This document shows positions 17,603 through 27,629 of a stretch of DNA of 64,000 nucleotides, one piece after another. Position numbers and translations under genes: made by a program. The DNA is taken from assembly GCA_913047375.1 (NCBI GenBank), contig CAJWTV010000005.1, positions 1-64,000 on the forward strand, written 5' to 3'. Numbering within the stretch: position 1 is the first letter of the stretch; each line of letters begins with the position of its first letter. Origin of the DNA: an uncultured Polaribacter sp. (GTDB taxonomy: Bacteria > Bacteroidota > Bacteroidia > Flavobacteriales > Flavobacteriaceae). The notes beneath the pieces are model-generated. The model did no database searches. It was not told the origin of the DNA and saw only the letters and a program-made list of their open reading frames with translations.

Positions 17603-18442
17603 CTATGGTATCCACTTTTTAGGGAAATTAGGCTTTCTTTTTTCTAAGAAAGCATCTCTTCCCTCCTTTGCTTCGTCTGTCATGTAAGCTAAACGAGTTG
17701 CTTCTCCAGCAAAAACTTGTTGACCGACCATACCATCGTCTGTTAAATTCATAGCAAACTTCAACATTTTTATAGACATAGGGGATTTTTCTAAAATCTC
17801 TTGTGCCCATTGAAATGCTGTGTCTTCTAATTCATCATGTGGAATAACCGCATTCACCATTCCCATTTCATAAGCTTCTTGTGCAGAATAATTTCTTCCT
17901 AAAAAAAAGATTTCTCTTGCTCTTTTTTGTCCTACCATTTTTGCTAAGTATGCTGAACCATAACCTCCATCAAAAGAGGTTACATCTGCATCTGTTTGTT
18001 TAAAAATAGCATGTTCTTTTGACGCTAAAGTTAAATCACAAATAACATGCAAACTATGACCGCCACCTACAGCCCATCCGGGAACTACTGCGATAACGGC
18101 TTTTGGCATAAAACGAATTAAACGCTGTACTTCTAATATATTTAAACGATGATAACCATCATCCCCAACGTAACCCTGTTGTCCACGGGATTTTTGATCA
18201 CCTCCTGAACAAAAAGAATACACACCATCTTTGGTACTTGGTCCTTCTGCTGATAATAATACAACACCAATTGAGGTATCTTCTCCTGCATCATAGAATG
18301 CATCATATAATTCTTTAGTAGTTTTTGGTCGAAAAGCATTTCTAACATTTGGTCTGTTAAATGCAATTCTAGCTACTCCATTTGATTTTTTATAAGTAAT
18401 ATCTTCATATACTTTTGCAGTCTTCCAATTAGGTTTTATCAT
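17603..18442 (-). CDS. menB: 1,4-dihydroxy-2-naphthoyl-CoA synthase
   Basis: A 279-residue crotonase-fold enzyme that cyclises o-succinylbenzoyl-CoA in menaquinone synthesis. MenB-specific stretches are present: ITYKKSNGVARIAFNRP, FRPKTTKEL, CSGGDQKSRG, oxyanion-hole GWAVGGGHSLHV, and TDADVTSFDGGYGSAY. The ending KRKPNFPKKWIP is the usual MenB C-terminus. It lies 3 nt after the S1-domain gene and in the same operon as menD, confirming the pathway. Confidence 0.96.
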   Translation of the reverse strand: MIKPNWKTAKVYEDITYKKSNGVARIAFNRPNVRNAFRPKTTKELYDAFYDAGEDTSIGVVLLSAEGPSTKDGVYSFCSGGDQKSRGQQGYVGDDGYHRLNILEVQRLIRFMPKAVIAVVPGWAVGGGHSLHVICDLTLASKEHAIFKQTDADVTSFDGGYGSAYLAKMVGQKRAREIFFLGRNYSAQEAYEMGMVNAVIPHDELEDTAFQWAQEILEKSPMSIKMLKFAMNLTDDGMVGQQVFAGEATRLAYMTDEAKEGRDAFLEKRKPNFPKKWIP

Positions 18443-18445
18443 AAT

Positions 18446-18868
18446 CTATGCTTTAATTAGCTCTATCCTGTCTGATTTAATAATAATCTGTTTTTGTTTA
18501 TATAAATTCCCTACCGCTTTCTTAAATGATTTTTTACTCATTTTTAAATGAAATTTAATTGATTCTGGAGAACTTTTATCAGTTAATAAAATAAAACCCT
18601 CCCTACTATCATTTAATTTGGTAAGAATCTTATCCACATCAGAATTTATAACATTTCTAAAACCTTGAGGACGCAACGAAACATCTATTTTACCGTCCTC
18701 TCTAATTGTTTTTATGTAACCAATTACCTCCATGTTTTCTTCCAATTCTTGGAAAATCTCATTTCTATATAACAATCCGTCAAATTCATCATCAATTAAA
18801 ACAGTATAACCAAGAGTTGTCTCTGTTTCAATTATTAGCTGCACTTTATCTCCTTCTTGTAAATCCAT
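18446..18868 (-). CDS. S1-like / winged-helix protein (CvfB-related) between menD and menB
   Basis: A 140-residue protein with an S1/OB-like N-terminal domain (about 1-70, MEVIGYIKTIREDGKIDVSL) and a C-terminal winged-helix-like part (MSKKSFKKAVGNLYKQKQI). This matches the C-terminal half of CvfB, an RNA-binding regulator. Its start codon overlaps the menD stop by one base and menB follows after 3 nt, so it is translationally coupled to both. No catalytic motif is visible, and a role in menaquinone synthesis is suggested only by position. Confidence 0.82.
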   Translation of the reverse strand: MDLQEGDKVQLIIETETTLGYTVLIDDEFDGLLYRNEIFQELEENMEVIGYIKTIREDGKIDVSLRPQGFRNVINSDVDKILTKLNDSREGFILLTDKSSPESIKFHLKMSKKSFKKAVGNLYKQKQIIIKSDRIELIKA

Positions 18869-20526
18869 TATTTTATATAATTAAAATATTCTTTTAAAAT
18901 TAAATCATTTTTAGCACTTGGGGTGAAAATTTCTAAAATTTTTGGTTTTTCTGAGATTTCATAAAATCCTTTTAGACTGCTATTTAAATTTTCTGTAGAT
19001 GAAGCAACCTGGTATTCAAAGCCATACATTTCACACAAGTGTCTAGCTGTCAAACAATGAGGTGTTTCAAAGTATTTAATTGCATTAGTTGTAGAAGGTC
19101 CAGGAATGATTTTGAAGATTCCTCCTCCAGAATTATTAATTAATATAATTCTAAAATCAACAGGTATATGCTTATTCCACAATGCATTACTATCGTAGAA
19201 AAAACTTAAGTCACCAGAAATAAAAATAGTTTGTTTTTTTGATTCGAAAGCAGCGCCAATTGCTGTACTAGTACTCCCATCAATACCACTAGTTCCTCTA
19301 TTGCAGTATACAGCTATCCGTTTATTAATAGAAAATAATTGTGCGTACCTGATAATGGAGCTATTACTAATTTGTAATTGAGAATTCTCAGGAATACTAT
19401 CTATTACTTGTTCAAAAACTTTAAAATCTGAGTGCTCAATATTATTTAAATATTCTTGGTGTTTTATTCTTTTATGATCTCTAAAGGTTAACCATTTTTG
19501 CTGATAGTTACTTTCTATTTTTTTAGTGTTAGGATTAAAACTTCTAAAAAAGTCAATGGGTTTTTGCTTAATAAACTCTGTCAAACAAAAAAATGTATTT
19601 GTTGCTTTATTCTGATCTATATTCCAATGATGCTTTGGCTGATGATTTCTTAAAAACTGTTTTACTCTTTTAGATATTATCATTCCTCCAAAAGTTATCA
19701 GAATATCCGGTTTTAAGTCTTTAAATTGATCTTCATTTAAAGAAAAAATAAGCTGATCTATTGAGTCAACTATATTTTTATGACTTAAGTTAGAAGTAGT
19801 TTCTGTCAATATTAAAACAGAAGTATCATTTACATAAAAATTAATAAGTTGATTTATTTGTTCGTCGGGATAACTTACACCTACTAAAATTATTTTCTTT
19901 TTTGCTTTGTTCCAAATATCTGTGAAAAAAGAATAATCAATATTTGAATTACCTAAAGGACTTATAGAAGCAGGTGGTAAATGAAATTTTTCTAAAACAT
20001 CTACTGTCTCATATAAAGGCTCATCAAAAGGAACATTTATATGAACTGGCCCTTGTTCTGAAACGGAAGTCTTTAGTGCCTCAACTATTAAATATATATT
20101 TTGAGTTTTAAGCTTTGGATTCTCAATTAGGTTTGCCGAAAATAGAATGTGATTTTCGAAAACATTTTCTTGTCGAATTGTTTGTCCATCGCCAATATCT
20201 ATTAGGTGTTTTGGCCTATCTGCAGAAATAATAACTAGAGGGATATTACTGTAAAAAGCTTCTGCTATTGCAGGGTAATAGTTTAATAAAGCTGAGCCAG
20301 AGGTACATAAAACAGCAACCGGTTTTTTAATTTGTTGCGCTATACCTAAAGCAAAAAAAGCGGCACAGCGCTCGTCAACAATACTGATAGTTTTAAAATC
20401 TTTATGATTAGAAAATCCAATTGTTAATGGAGCACTTCTAGAACCTGGAGAAATTACCACTGTATCAATATTGAATTGATCGCAAGCAGCAATAACTAAT
20501 TGGGCTAATTCTTTTTTTGGATACAT
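18868..20526 (-). CDS. menD: MenD: SEPHCHC synthase, menaquinone biosynthesis
   Basis: A 552-residue thiamine-diphosphate enzyme that joins 2-oxoglutarate and isochorismate. The N-terminal signature VVISPGSRSAPLTIGFSNH includes the catalytic Glu region that follows (DERCAAFFALG), the central domain carries LVGVSYPDEQ, and the cofactor-binding stretch near the end is ISGDLSFFYDSNALW and INNSGGGIFKIIPG. It heads the men operon here, 57 nt after the transaldolase stop. No entC/menF, menC or menE is in the window. Confidence 0.95.
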   Translation of the reverse strand: MYPKKELAQLVIAACDQFNIDTVVISPGSRSAPLTIGFSNHKDFKTISIVDERCAAFFALGIAQQIKKPVAVLCTSGSALLNYYPAIAEAFYSNIPLVIISADRPKHLIDIGDGQTIRQENVFENHILFSANLIENPKLKTQNIYLIVEALKTSVSEQGPVHINVPFDEPLYETVDVLEKFHLPPASISPLGNSNIDYSFFTDIWNKAKKKIILVGVSYPDEQINQLINFYVNDTSVLILTETTSNLSHKNIVDSIDQLIFSLNEDQFKDLKPDILITFGGMIISKRVKQFLRNHQPKHHWNIDQNKATNTFFCLTEFIKQKPIDFFRSFNPNTKKIESNYQQKWLTFRDHKRIKHQEYLNNIEHSDFKVFEQVIDSIPENSQLQISNSSIIRYAQLFSINKRIAVYCNRGTSGIDGSTSTAIGAAFESKKQTIFISGDLSFFYDSNALWNKHIPVDFRIILINNSGGGIFKIIPGPSTTNAIKYFETPHCLTARHLCEMYGFEYQVASSTENLNSSLKGFYEISEKPKILEIFTPSAKNDLILKEYFNYIK

Positions 20527-20583
20527 TTATTACAGTAACAAAGGAGCAAAATTTTGTTATTACCTAACTTTACTTCTTTTTTT

Positions 20584-21237
20584 CTAATTGCCTTTCTTAT
20601 AATCTGCTAAAAATTTAGCTAATCCGATATCAGTTAGAGGATGTTTTAATAAGCCTTCGATAGCACTTAAAGGACCGGTCATTACATCGGAACCTAATTT
20701 TGCACAATCTATAATATGCATTGTGTGACGAACAGATGCTGCTAAAATTTGAGTTTCAAATCCATAATTATCATAAATCAATCTTATCTCAGAAATCAAA
20801 TTTAAACCATCGGTAGAAATATCATCTAATCGACCAATAAAAGGTGAAACATATGTAGCTCCAGCTTTAGCGGCTAATAATGCTTGACCAGCAGAAAATA
20901 CTAGGGTTACATTAGTTTTGATTCCTTTTGATGAAAAATATTTACATGCCTTAATTCCATCTTTTATCATTGGTAATTTTACAACGATTTGAGGGTTTAA
21001 AGCGGCTAAAGCTTCACCTTCTTTTACCATTCCATCAAAATCAGTAGCTATTACTTCAGCTGAAACATCACCGTCTACCAATTTACAAATTTCTTTGTAA
21101 TGGCCGATAATATTCGCTACTCCTGTTATTCCTTCTTTAGCCATTAGAGAAGGGTTAGTAGTAACCCCGTCTAAAATACCCAAAGCCTGTGCTTCTTTTA
21201 TTTGATCTAAATTTGCTGTGTCTATAAAAAATTTCAT
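20584..21237 (-). CDS. Small (MipB/TalC-type) transaldolase or fructose-6-phosphate aldolase
   Basis: A 217-residue class I aldolase of the short transaldolase subfamily. The Schiff-base lysine lies in [12 protein letters not shown] (about Lys87), preceded by [13 protein letters not shown] and GVTTNPSLM. The later segment [17 protein letters not shown] is characteristic. Short members are either transaldolase of the pentose phosphate pathway or fructose-6-phosphate aldolase, separated by a Phe/Tyr/Gln change that I cannot place with certainty. It has its own -7 box upstream. Confidence 0.9.
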   Translation of the reverse strand: MKFFIDTANLDQIKEAQALGILDGVTTNPSLMAKEGITGVANIIGHYKEICKLVDGDVSAEVIATDFDGMVKEGEALAALNPQIVVKLPMIKDGIKACKYFSSKGIKTNVTLVFSAGQALLAAKAGATYVSPFIGRLDDISTDGLNLISEIRLIYDNYGFETQILAASVRHTMHIIDCAKLGSDVMTGPLSAIEGLLKHPLTDIGLAKFLADYKKGN

Positions 21238-21276
21238 TTATATATATTTAGTTCCTAATAATTTATTTAATAAATA

Positions 21277-21284
21277 CAAAGATA
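21277..21284 (-). promoter_or_regulatory. -7 box of the transaldolase gene
   Basis: Minus-strand TATCTTTG is a perfect TAnnTTTG, 39 nt above the ATG. No -33 box is evident. Confidence 0.5.
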
Positions 21285-21352
21285 CTTAGATGTAATTTAT
21301 TTTTTTAATGGAATAAAAAGTATTTACTATCATTTATAAACAATTAAACGAA

Positions 21353-22156
21353 TTATAATTTATAATGATTCATTAATAATTTTTCATAAATTTTATCTGG
21401 TAAAATTCTTTTTAAAACAATAGAAAACTTCTCCATATTGCTCCCAACCTTGTAATGAATTTTAGGTTTTTTTGTATTGATGATTTTAAAAACTTTTTTT
21501 GCCATTTCTGATGGATTCATTCCACGGTCAACATGCGCATCAATTAAATCTAAATTTGCTTGATAATTCTCTTTGTAAGCAGAATTTTCGAAAACAGGAG
21601 TATGATATCTACTAAAAGCAATGTTGGTAGCAAAATCTCCTGGAGCTACATTCACAATATCAATACCAAAATTTTTAATTTCTATTCTTGCCGCTTCAGT
21701 AATAATTTCTAGTGCTCCCTTTGTGGCTGAATAAACACCTCTATATGGCAAACCCATATAACCTGCAATTGAGGTTATATTAATTATAATTCCAGAATTT
21801 TGAATTCTCATTTGAGGTAAAACAGCCTTCATCACATCAATGGCGCCAAATAAATTAGTATTAAAAACTTTACGCATTTCTTCTGTTGGTGTGTCCTCAA
21901 CAGAACCAGTCATCCCCATCCCTGCATTATTGACTAAAACATCTAACTTACCTTCTTTTTTAATCACTAAATTAATAGCTTCAATTATAGATTTATTATT
22001 CAATACATCTAAAGCTATTAAATGAAATGTTAAGGGTTCGATATTTTTAGGATTGCGACTTGTTCCGTATACTATGTAGCCTTTTTTTTGTAAAAAAATT
22101 GCAATTGCTTTTCCTATCCCTGACGATGCTCCTGTAATTAAAACTACTTTAGACAT
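21353..22156 (-). CDS. Short-chain dehydrogenase/reductase
   Basis: A 267-residue classical SDR with cofactor motif TGASSGIGKA (residues 7-16), NNAGMG at about 90, the catalytic Ser in NITSIAGYM, and YSATK. A basic residue after the glycine motif (TSRNP) suggests NADP(H). The C-terminal part resembles SDRs of lipid or ketone reduction. The substrate is unknown. It stands alone, divergent from nothing obvious, with the SRP RNA gene upstream on the same strand. Confidence 0.9.
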   Translation of the reverse strand: MSKVVLITGASSGIGKAIAIFLQKKGYIVYGTSRNPKNIEPLTFHLIALDVLNNKSIIEAINLVIKKEGKLDVLVNNAGMGMTGSVEDTPTEEMRKVFNTNLFGAIDVMKAVLPQMRIQNSGIIINITSIAGYMGLPYRGVYSATKGALEIITEAARIEIKNFGIDIVNVAPGDFATNIAFSRYHTPVFENSAYKENYQANLDLIDAHVDRGMNPSEMAKKVFKIINTKKPKIHYKVGSNMEKFSIVLKRILPDKIYEKLLMNHYKL

Positions 22157-22239
22157 AATAATGTATTATATTATAAATGTAAAGTTAAAAAAGTTTTGGA
22201 AGAAAAATACTAATTAATAGAACGAAACTTTAGGGCACA

Positions 22240-22342
22240 AAAAATGGCAAGCTATCTACATCACACCGCTACAACCTAATACCTTTGCTGCGTTCCCGCC
22301 CTGGAGGATTCAAAGGGAGCTAGTTGTGTAGGACTTGCCGGT
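22240..22342 (-). ncRNA. ffs: Bacterial small signal recognition particle RNA (4.5S type)
   Basis: On the minus strand the conserved SRP domain IV is intact: CCAGGGCGGGAACGCAGCAA followed by AGGTA, i.e. the GGAA and GCAGCA internal loops that bind Ffh. The ends pair as GGCAAG/CTTGCC with the arm in between forming the long hairpin, and the 3' end runs into T6, so the RNA carries its own terminator. About 100 nt long. Its protein partner's receptor, FtsY, is also in the window. Confidence 0.95.
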
Positions 22343-22343
22343 A

Positions 22344-22351
22344 CAAATTTA
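22344..22351 (-). promoter_or_regulatory. -7 box of the SRP RNA gene
   Basis: Minus-strand TAAATTTG is a perfect TAnnTTTG placed 2-6 nt before the expected RNA 5' end, which fixes the start near 22338-22342. Confidence 0.6.
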
Positions 22352-22445
22352 CAATCTATTTTTATTTATACAGTTAAAAAATAACAAAATTTATAAAAGT
22401 TCCTAGACTAATATTTTATTATAAAAAACTTCAATATCAATTTAA

Positions 22446-22453
22446 TATATTTG
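22446..22453 (+). promoter_or_regulatory. -7 box of the DUF4199 gene
   Basis: TATATTTG, a perfect TAnnTTTG, lies 21 nt before the ATG at 22475. Confidence 0.5.
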
Positions 22454-22474
22454 TAAAAATTAAAACTTAAAATA

Positions 22475-23005
22475 ATGAATGAACTTATCAAAACTAAAGG
22501 TATCAACTTCGGTTTATACTATGGCTTATTTCTAATTTCTCTACTTCTTTATGCATATGCAATTGATATTAACTTTTTTGTAAGCTACTGGTATGCGGGA
22601 CTTGTATTTGTTAGTTTTTTTGTCAATGGATTCTGGGTCTTGGGAAGTTTAAAAAAAGCGCAAGATGGTTTTATGAGTTTTAAAGAGGGTTTTTCTGTGT
22701 TCTTTATCTCTAACGCTTTAGCACTTCTTATATCTGCAGTTCTTACTTTTTTGATTTTTTCGGTCATAGATCCTGAATTACAAAATACTGTCAAAGAGTT
22801 AACTATATTGACAACAACTGAAATGATGGAGAATTTTAATGTACCAATGGATCAAATGGATCAGGCTATTGAAGATATCCGAAATCAAGATAATTTTTCT
22901 TTAGTTGCTCAAATTAAAGGATACTTTTCAACATTAGCAATATCTTCAATTATGGGATTACTTTTTGCCTTGATATTAAAAAAAAATAAAGAAGAAGAAT
23001 ATTAA
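22475..23005 (+). CDS. DUF4199-family integral membrane protein
   Basis: A 176-residue protein with four predicted membrane segments: about 14-32, 35-55, 74-97 and 146-168. The stretch LGSLKKAQDGFMSFKEGFSV after the second segment is the DUF4199 hallmark. The family has no known function. In flavobacteria it commonly sits before a GT2 glycosyltransferase, as here (88 nt), which may mean a shared role in envelope lipid glycosylation, but that is only context. Confidence 0.85.
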   Translation: MNELIKTKGINFGLYYGLFLISLLLYAYAIDINFFVSYWYAGLVFVSFFVNGFWVLGSLKKAQDGFMSFKEGFSVFFISNALALLISAVLTFLIFSVIDPELQNTVKELTILTTTEMMENFNVPMDQMDQAIEDIRNQDNFSLVAQIKGYFSTLAISSIMGLLFALILKKNKEEEY

Positions 23006-23093
23006 ATTCAAGTTAAAATAGATCAATTTTAGTTGAAAGGATAGAAGAAAAACTACTTTTGTTTTACTAAAAAGTAGATTCAATTTTTAAAAT

Positions 23094-24050
23094 ATGGATA
23101 TTTCGATAGTCATACCTCTTCTAAATGAAGAAGAATCTTTACAAGAATTATACGATTGGATTGCAACGGTAATGCATTCAAATGGCTATATCTATGAGAT
23201 CATCTTCATTGATGATGGTAGTTTAGATAATTCTTGGGGTATTATTAATAAATTATCCAACGAAAATAGTGCCATAAGAGGAATTCGTTTTCAGAAAAAC
23301 TATGGAAAATCACAAGCATTAGATGCTGGGTTCGATTTAGCGGAAGGGGATGTAGTAATTACTATGGATGCAGATTTACAAGATAATCCGGATGAAATTC
23401 CTGAATTATATGATTTAATCATTAAAGAAAATTTTGATCTTATCTCTGGTTGGAAAAAGAAACGTTATGACAATGTTATTACAAAAAATATTCCATCAAA
23501 ACTATTTAATGCTGCAGCAAGAAAAACTTCAGGATTAAAATTACATGATTTTAACTGTGGATTAAAAGCCTACAAGAAAGAAGTAATTAAAACGGTAAAA
23601 GTTAGTGGAGAAATGCACAGGTATATTCCTGTTTTAGCAAAAAATGAAGGTTTTACTAAAATTGGTGAGAAAGTAGTAAAACACCAAGCAAGAAAATACG
23701 GAGTAACTAAATTTGGAATGGACAGATTTGTTAATGGTTTTTTAGATTTAATAACGATCTCATTTTTATCAAAATTTGGAAAAAGACCTATGCACTTTTT
23801 TGGTCTTTGGGGAACATTTATGTTCTTATTTGGTATGACTTCAGCATTTTACATTGGTGTTCTAAAAATATATAAACTCTATAACGATTTTAAAACAATT
23901 TTAGTAACTGATAATCCTTGGTTTTATATTGCCTTAACATCAATGATATTAGGGACATTGCTGTTTTTAGCTGGTTTTATTGGAGAATTAATAATTAAGT
24001 CTAAAGACAGTGTAAAACATTATTCAATAAAAGAAAAACTCAATTTCTAA
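23094..24050 (+). CDS. Membrane-bound GT2 glycosyltransferase (DPM1/ArnC-like)
   Basis: A 318-residue family 2 transferase: SIVIPLLNEEESL, FIDDGSLDNSW and the metal-binding MDADLQDNPDEI in the catalytic half (about 1-215), then two membrane helices near 235-257 and 280-303. This layout is typical of polyprenyl-phosphate sugar transferases that charge undecaprenyl phosphate with a hexose or aminosugar. The following phosphohexomutase could supply the sugar phosphate. The sugar cannot be inferred. Confidence 0.92.
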   Translation: MDISIVIPLLNEEESLQELYDWIATVMHSNGYIYEIIFIDDGSLDNSWGIINKLSNENSAIRGIRFQKNYGKSQALDAGFDLAEGDVVITMDADLQDNPDEIPELYDLIIKENFDLISGWKKKRYDNVITKNIPSKLFNAAARKTSGLKLHDFNCGLKAYKKEVIKTVKVSGEMHRYIPVLAKNEGFTKIGEKVVKHQARKYGVTKFGMDRFVNGFLDLITISFLSKFGKRPMHFFGLWGTFMFLFGMTSAFYIGVLKIYKLYNDFKTILVTDNPWFYIALTSMILGTLLFLAGFIGELIIKSKDSVKHYSIKEKLNF

Positions 24051-24084
24051 ACTATATATTCGCATTTAATATTTTTTTTACAAA

Positions 24085-25800
24085 ATGAAAATAATCTTAG
24101 AAAAAGCAAAGCATTGGCTTACCTCTACTTTCGATTCTGAAACAAACAAAGAAATTCAGCATTTAATAGACACTAATTCACCTGATTTAGAAGACCGATT
24201 CTATAAGGATACAGAATTTGGGACTGGAGGAATGAGAGGTGTTATGGGAGCTGGGACAAATAGAATTAATAAATATACTCTTGGTAGAGCTACTCAAGGT
24301 TTATCTAATTATCTAATTAAAAATGTAAAAAAGGATCAGTTAAAAGTTGTTATAGCTTATGATTGTAGACACAACAGTAAAGAATTTGCAAAGTTGGTTG
24401 CTGATGTTTTTACCGCTAATAATATAAAAGTCTTTTTATTCGAAGATTTACGTGCAACGCCAGAACTTTCTTTTGCCGTTCGTTATTTAGATTGTGATGC
24501 TGGTATTGTTTTAACTGCTTCGCATAATCCACCAGAATATAATGGCTATAAAGTTTATTGGGCCGACGGAGGGCAAATAGTCCCACCTCATGATAATGGA
24601 ATTATAAACGAAGTAAAAGCAATAGATTTTTCTGAAATTAACTTTAATTCAAACAATGATTTAATAGAAGAAATTGGAAAAGATATCGATACTGCTTTTA
24701 TCAATGGATCTGTAAAAAATGGTTGTTTATCTCAAAATATTGATAGAGAAAAATTAAAAGTTGTATTTACTCCACTTCATGGTACTTCTATAGTTTCGAT
24801 TCCTGAAACATTAAAAAAAGCAGGATATACAGATGTTCACATCGTTGAAGAACAAAGATTACCAGATGGAAATTTTCCGACCGTAAAGTCTCCAAATCCA
24901 GAAGACCCTGAAGCTTTAAAATTAGCAATAGATTTAGCTGATAAAATTGGAGCAGATATTGTAATAGGTACAGATCCTGATTGCGATAGGTTAGGTGTTG
25001 CAGTTCGAGATACTAATGGAAATATGAAATTAATGAATGGTAACCAAACAATGGTTGTTATGACAAATTTCTTATTAAGGAAATGGAAAGAAGAAGGTAA
25101 AATTAATGGAAATCAGTTTATTGGCTCTACAATAGTTTCAACAGAACTTGTAAATAAACTTGCCTCTAACTATGGGGTAGAAACTAAAGTTGGTTTGACT
25201 GGGTTTAAATGGATTGCAAAAATGATTCAAGACCATAAAACAATGGATTTTATTGGAGGTGGTGAAGAAAGTTTTGGCTATATGGTTGGTGATTTCGTCA
25301 GAGATAAAGATGCTGTTACCGCTACCCTTCTTGCCTGTGAAGTTGCCGCTTATGCAAAGCAGCAAAAAAGTTCATTTTATGAAGAATTATTGAAAATTTA
25401 TTTAACAAATAATTACTACAAAGAATATCTAATTTCGATTGTTAAAAAAGGAATGGATGGTGCTGCTAAAATTCAACAAATATTAAGTGAGATGCGGAAT
25501 AATCCTTTAACACAAATTGATGGAGAAAAGATAGTAACACTGTCTGATTATAATTCTTCAATTGAAAAAAACTTTATTACCGGTAAACAAACAAAAATCG
25601 ATTTACCAAAATCAAATGTTTTAATTTACAAAACAGAAAAAGGAACGAGAATAGCAGCAAGACCAAGTGGTACAGAACCTAAAATTAAATTTTATTTTAG
25701 TGTAAACACTCCTTTAGATTCCATTAAAAATGCAGCGAAAATTGAATTAGGATTAGATGATAAAATTCAAAGGATAATTAAGGAAATGAAATTAAGTTAA
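24085..25800 (+). CDS. Phosphohexomutase (phosphoglucomutase/phosphomannomutase)
   Basis: A 571-residue alpha-D-phosphohexomutase. The four active-site loops are present: phosphoserine TASHNPPEYNG (about 143-153), metal loop GTDPDCDRLG, sugar loop GGGEESFGYM and phosphate loop RPSGTEPKIKF. Length fits the long PgcA-type that interconverts glucose 1- and 6-phosphate. It starts 34 nt after the GT2 and its last base overlaps the ABC exporter start (one-base TAATG overlap), so the three are one operon. Confidence 0.94.
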   Translation: MKIILEKAKHWLTSTFDSETNKEIQHLIDTNSPDLEDRFYKDTEFGTGGMRGVMGAGTNRINKYTLGRATQGLSNYLIKNVKKDQLKVVIAYDCRHNSKEFAKLVADVFTANNIKVFLFEDLRATPELSFAVRYLDCDAGIVLTASHNPPEYNGYKVYWADGGQIVPPHDNGIINEVKAIDFSEINFNSNNDLIEEIGKDIDTAFINGSVKNGCLSQNIDREKLKVVFTPLHGTSIVSIPETLKKAGYTDVHIVEEQRLPDGNFPTVKSPNPEDPEALKLAIDLADKIGADIVIGTDPDCDRLGVAVRDTNGNMKLMNGNQTMVVMTNFLLRKWKEEGKINGNQFIGSTIVSTELVNKLASNYGVETKVGLTGFKWIAKMIQDHKTMDFIGGGEESFGYMVGDFVRDKDAVTATLLACEVAAYAKQQKSSFYEELLKIYLTNNYYKEYLISIVKKGMDGAAKIQQILSEMRNNPLTQIDGEKIVTLSDYNSSIEKNFITGKQTKIDLPKSNVLIYKTEKGTRIAARPSGTEPKIKFYFSVNTPLDSIKNAAKIELGLDDKIQRIIKEMKLS

Positions 25801-27629
25801 TGAGTTATTTTAAAGATATTCTAAAGTATGAAAGACGATATAGAAAATACACCGTTCTAAATGTTGTGTTTAACATTTTGTATGCAATTTTTAATGTTCT
25901 TTCTGTATTGGCATTTATTCCTGTTTTGGGTATTTTATTTGGGATAGAGAATAAAGTAACTGTTAAACCTTTGTATGAAAGCATCACCAAAATTGGAAGC
26001 TATTTAAAAGATCTTTTTTACCATTTTATATCCAACAAAATTGAAACACAAGGAAGCATAAAAACTCTTTTATTTATTTGTCTATTAGCATTGTCTTTAT
26101 TTTTCTTAAAAAACTTCTTTAGATATTTGGCCTCCTACTCTATTACATTCCTAAGAACTGGAATTGTACGAGATTTACGAAACCAACTATATAACAAAAT
26201 TGTAACCTTACAAATTGCTTATTTTTCAGAAAAAAGAAAAGGAGATATCATTGCGAGAATGACAGCAGATGTTCAAGAGGTTGAAGTTTCTATACTGACA
26301 TCCATAGAAACAATTGTAAGAGAGCCATTAACAGTAATAATAGCAATCGCTATCATGTTTTTCATGAGCGCCAAATTAACTCTTTTTGTTTTTATATTAT
26401 TACCCGTTTCTGGTTTTATAATTTCATCTATTAGTAAGAAGTTAAAATCAAAATCTGAAAAAGCTCAAAAAGAAACTGGTAATTTCTTGTCATTTATCGA
26501 AGAAACATTGTCTGGGTTGAGAATTATTAAAGGTTTTAATGCAGAAAATATAATAGAGAGTAAATTTAATGCTTCAACTAAGAAATTTAAAAATTTAATG
26601 ACAAGTGTCTTTCATCGACAAACATTAGCATCACCAATGAGTGAGTTTTTGGGTTCTGCAACTATTATTGCCATACTTTGGTATGGGGGCTCTGAAGTAC
26701 TCTCTAAAACAAGTGCTCTTCAACCAGATGAGTTTTTTGGTTATATCGTTTTATTCTACACAGTTTTAAACCCAATAAAACTTATCACAACTGCGTATTA
26801 TAAAATTCAGAAAGGAGAAGCATCTGCAGAAAGAATTATGCAAGTTTTGAATACTGAAAATGATATTAAAGAAAAGAAAAATGCAGTTATAAAAAGGGCC
26901 TTTACAAATAAAATTGAATTTAAAAATATTTCATTTAAATATAAGAATGATTTAGTATTAGAGGGTTTTTCGTTAACTATAAATAAAGGCGAGACGGTAG
27001 CTTTAGTTGGACAATCAGGAAGCGGGAAATCTACTTTAGCTAATTTAATAACTCGTTTTTATGATGTCAACAAAGGTGTTATATTAATCGATGGAGAGGA
27101 CATAAAAGACATAACAAAAAAATCTTTACGAGATTTAATGGGAATTGTATCACAGGAATCAATTTTATTCAATGACACTGTTGCTAATAATATTAAATTA
27201 GGCATGCAAAATGCAACAGAGAAGACTATTTTAGAGGCATCAGAAATAGCAAATGCAAATGAATTTATTCAACACTTACCAGAAAAATTTAATACTAATA
27301 TTGGTGATAGTGGAAATATACTTTCTGGGGGTCAAAAACAGCGCCTATCTATCGCTAGAGCTGTATTAAAGAATCCACCTATAATGATTTTAGATGAAGC
27401 TACATCAGCTTTAGATTCAGAATCTGAGCAATTAGTTCAAGTTGCATTAGAAAAAATGATGAAGAATAGAACTTCGTTAGTTATAGCACATCGATTATCT
27501 ACGATTCAAAAAGCAGACAAGATTCTAGTAATGAAGAAAGGAAAAATTGTTGAACAAGGGAAACACCAGGAATTACTCGAGAAAAAGGGTGAATACTTTA
27601 AATTAGTTTCCATGCAATCTTTAAGTTAA
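25800..27629 (+). CDS. ABC exporter (MsbA-like, fused membrane and ATPase domains)
   Basis: A 609-residue half-transporter: six membrane helices in the first about 330 residues (segments near 22-45, 92-112, 170-190, 193-212 and 285-330), then an ATPase with Walker A GQSGSGKST, Q-loop, signature LSGGQKQRLS, Walker B IMILDEATSALDS and H-loop IAHRLST. It resembles MsbA/lipid A or glycolipid flippases. Coupling to the mutase by a one-base overlap, and to the GT2, suggests export of a lipid-linked sugar; this is inference. Confidence 0.93.
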   Translation: MSYFKDILKYERRYRKYTVLNVVFNILYAIFNVLSVLAFIPVLGILFGIENKVTVKPLYESITKIGSYLKDLFYHFISNKIETQGSIKTLLFICLLALSLFFLKNFFRYLASYSITFLRTGIVRDLRNQLYNKIVTLQIAYFSEKRKGDIIARMTADVQEVEVSILTSIETIVREPLTVIIAIAIMFFMSAKLTLFVFILLPVSGFIISSISKKLKSKSEKAQKETGNFLSFIEETLSGLRIIKGFNAENIIESKFNASTKKFKNLMTSVFHRQTLASPMSEFLGSATIIAILWYGGSEVLSKTSALQPDEFFGYIVLFYTVLNPIKLITTAYYKIQKGEASAERIMQVLNTENDIKEKKNAVIKRAFTNKIEFKNISFKYKNDLVLEGFSLTINKGETVALVGQSGSGKSTLANLITRFYDVNKGVILIDGEDIKDITKKSLRDLMGIVSQESILFNDTVANNIKLGMQNATEKTILEASEIANANEFIQHLPEKFNTNIGDSGNILSGGQKQRLSIARAVLKNPPIMILDEATSALDSESEQLVQVALEKMMKNRTSLVIAHRLSTIQKADKILVMKKGKIVEQGKHQELLEKKGEYFKLVSMQSLS

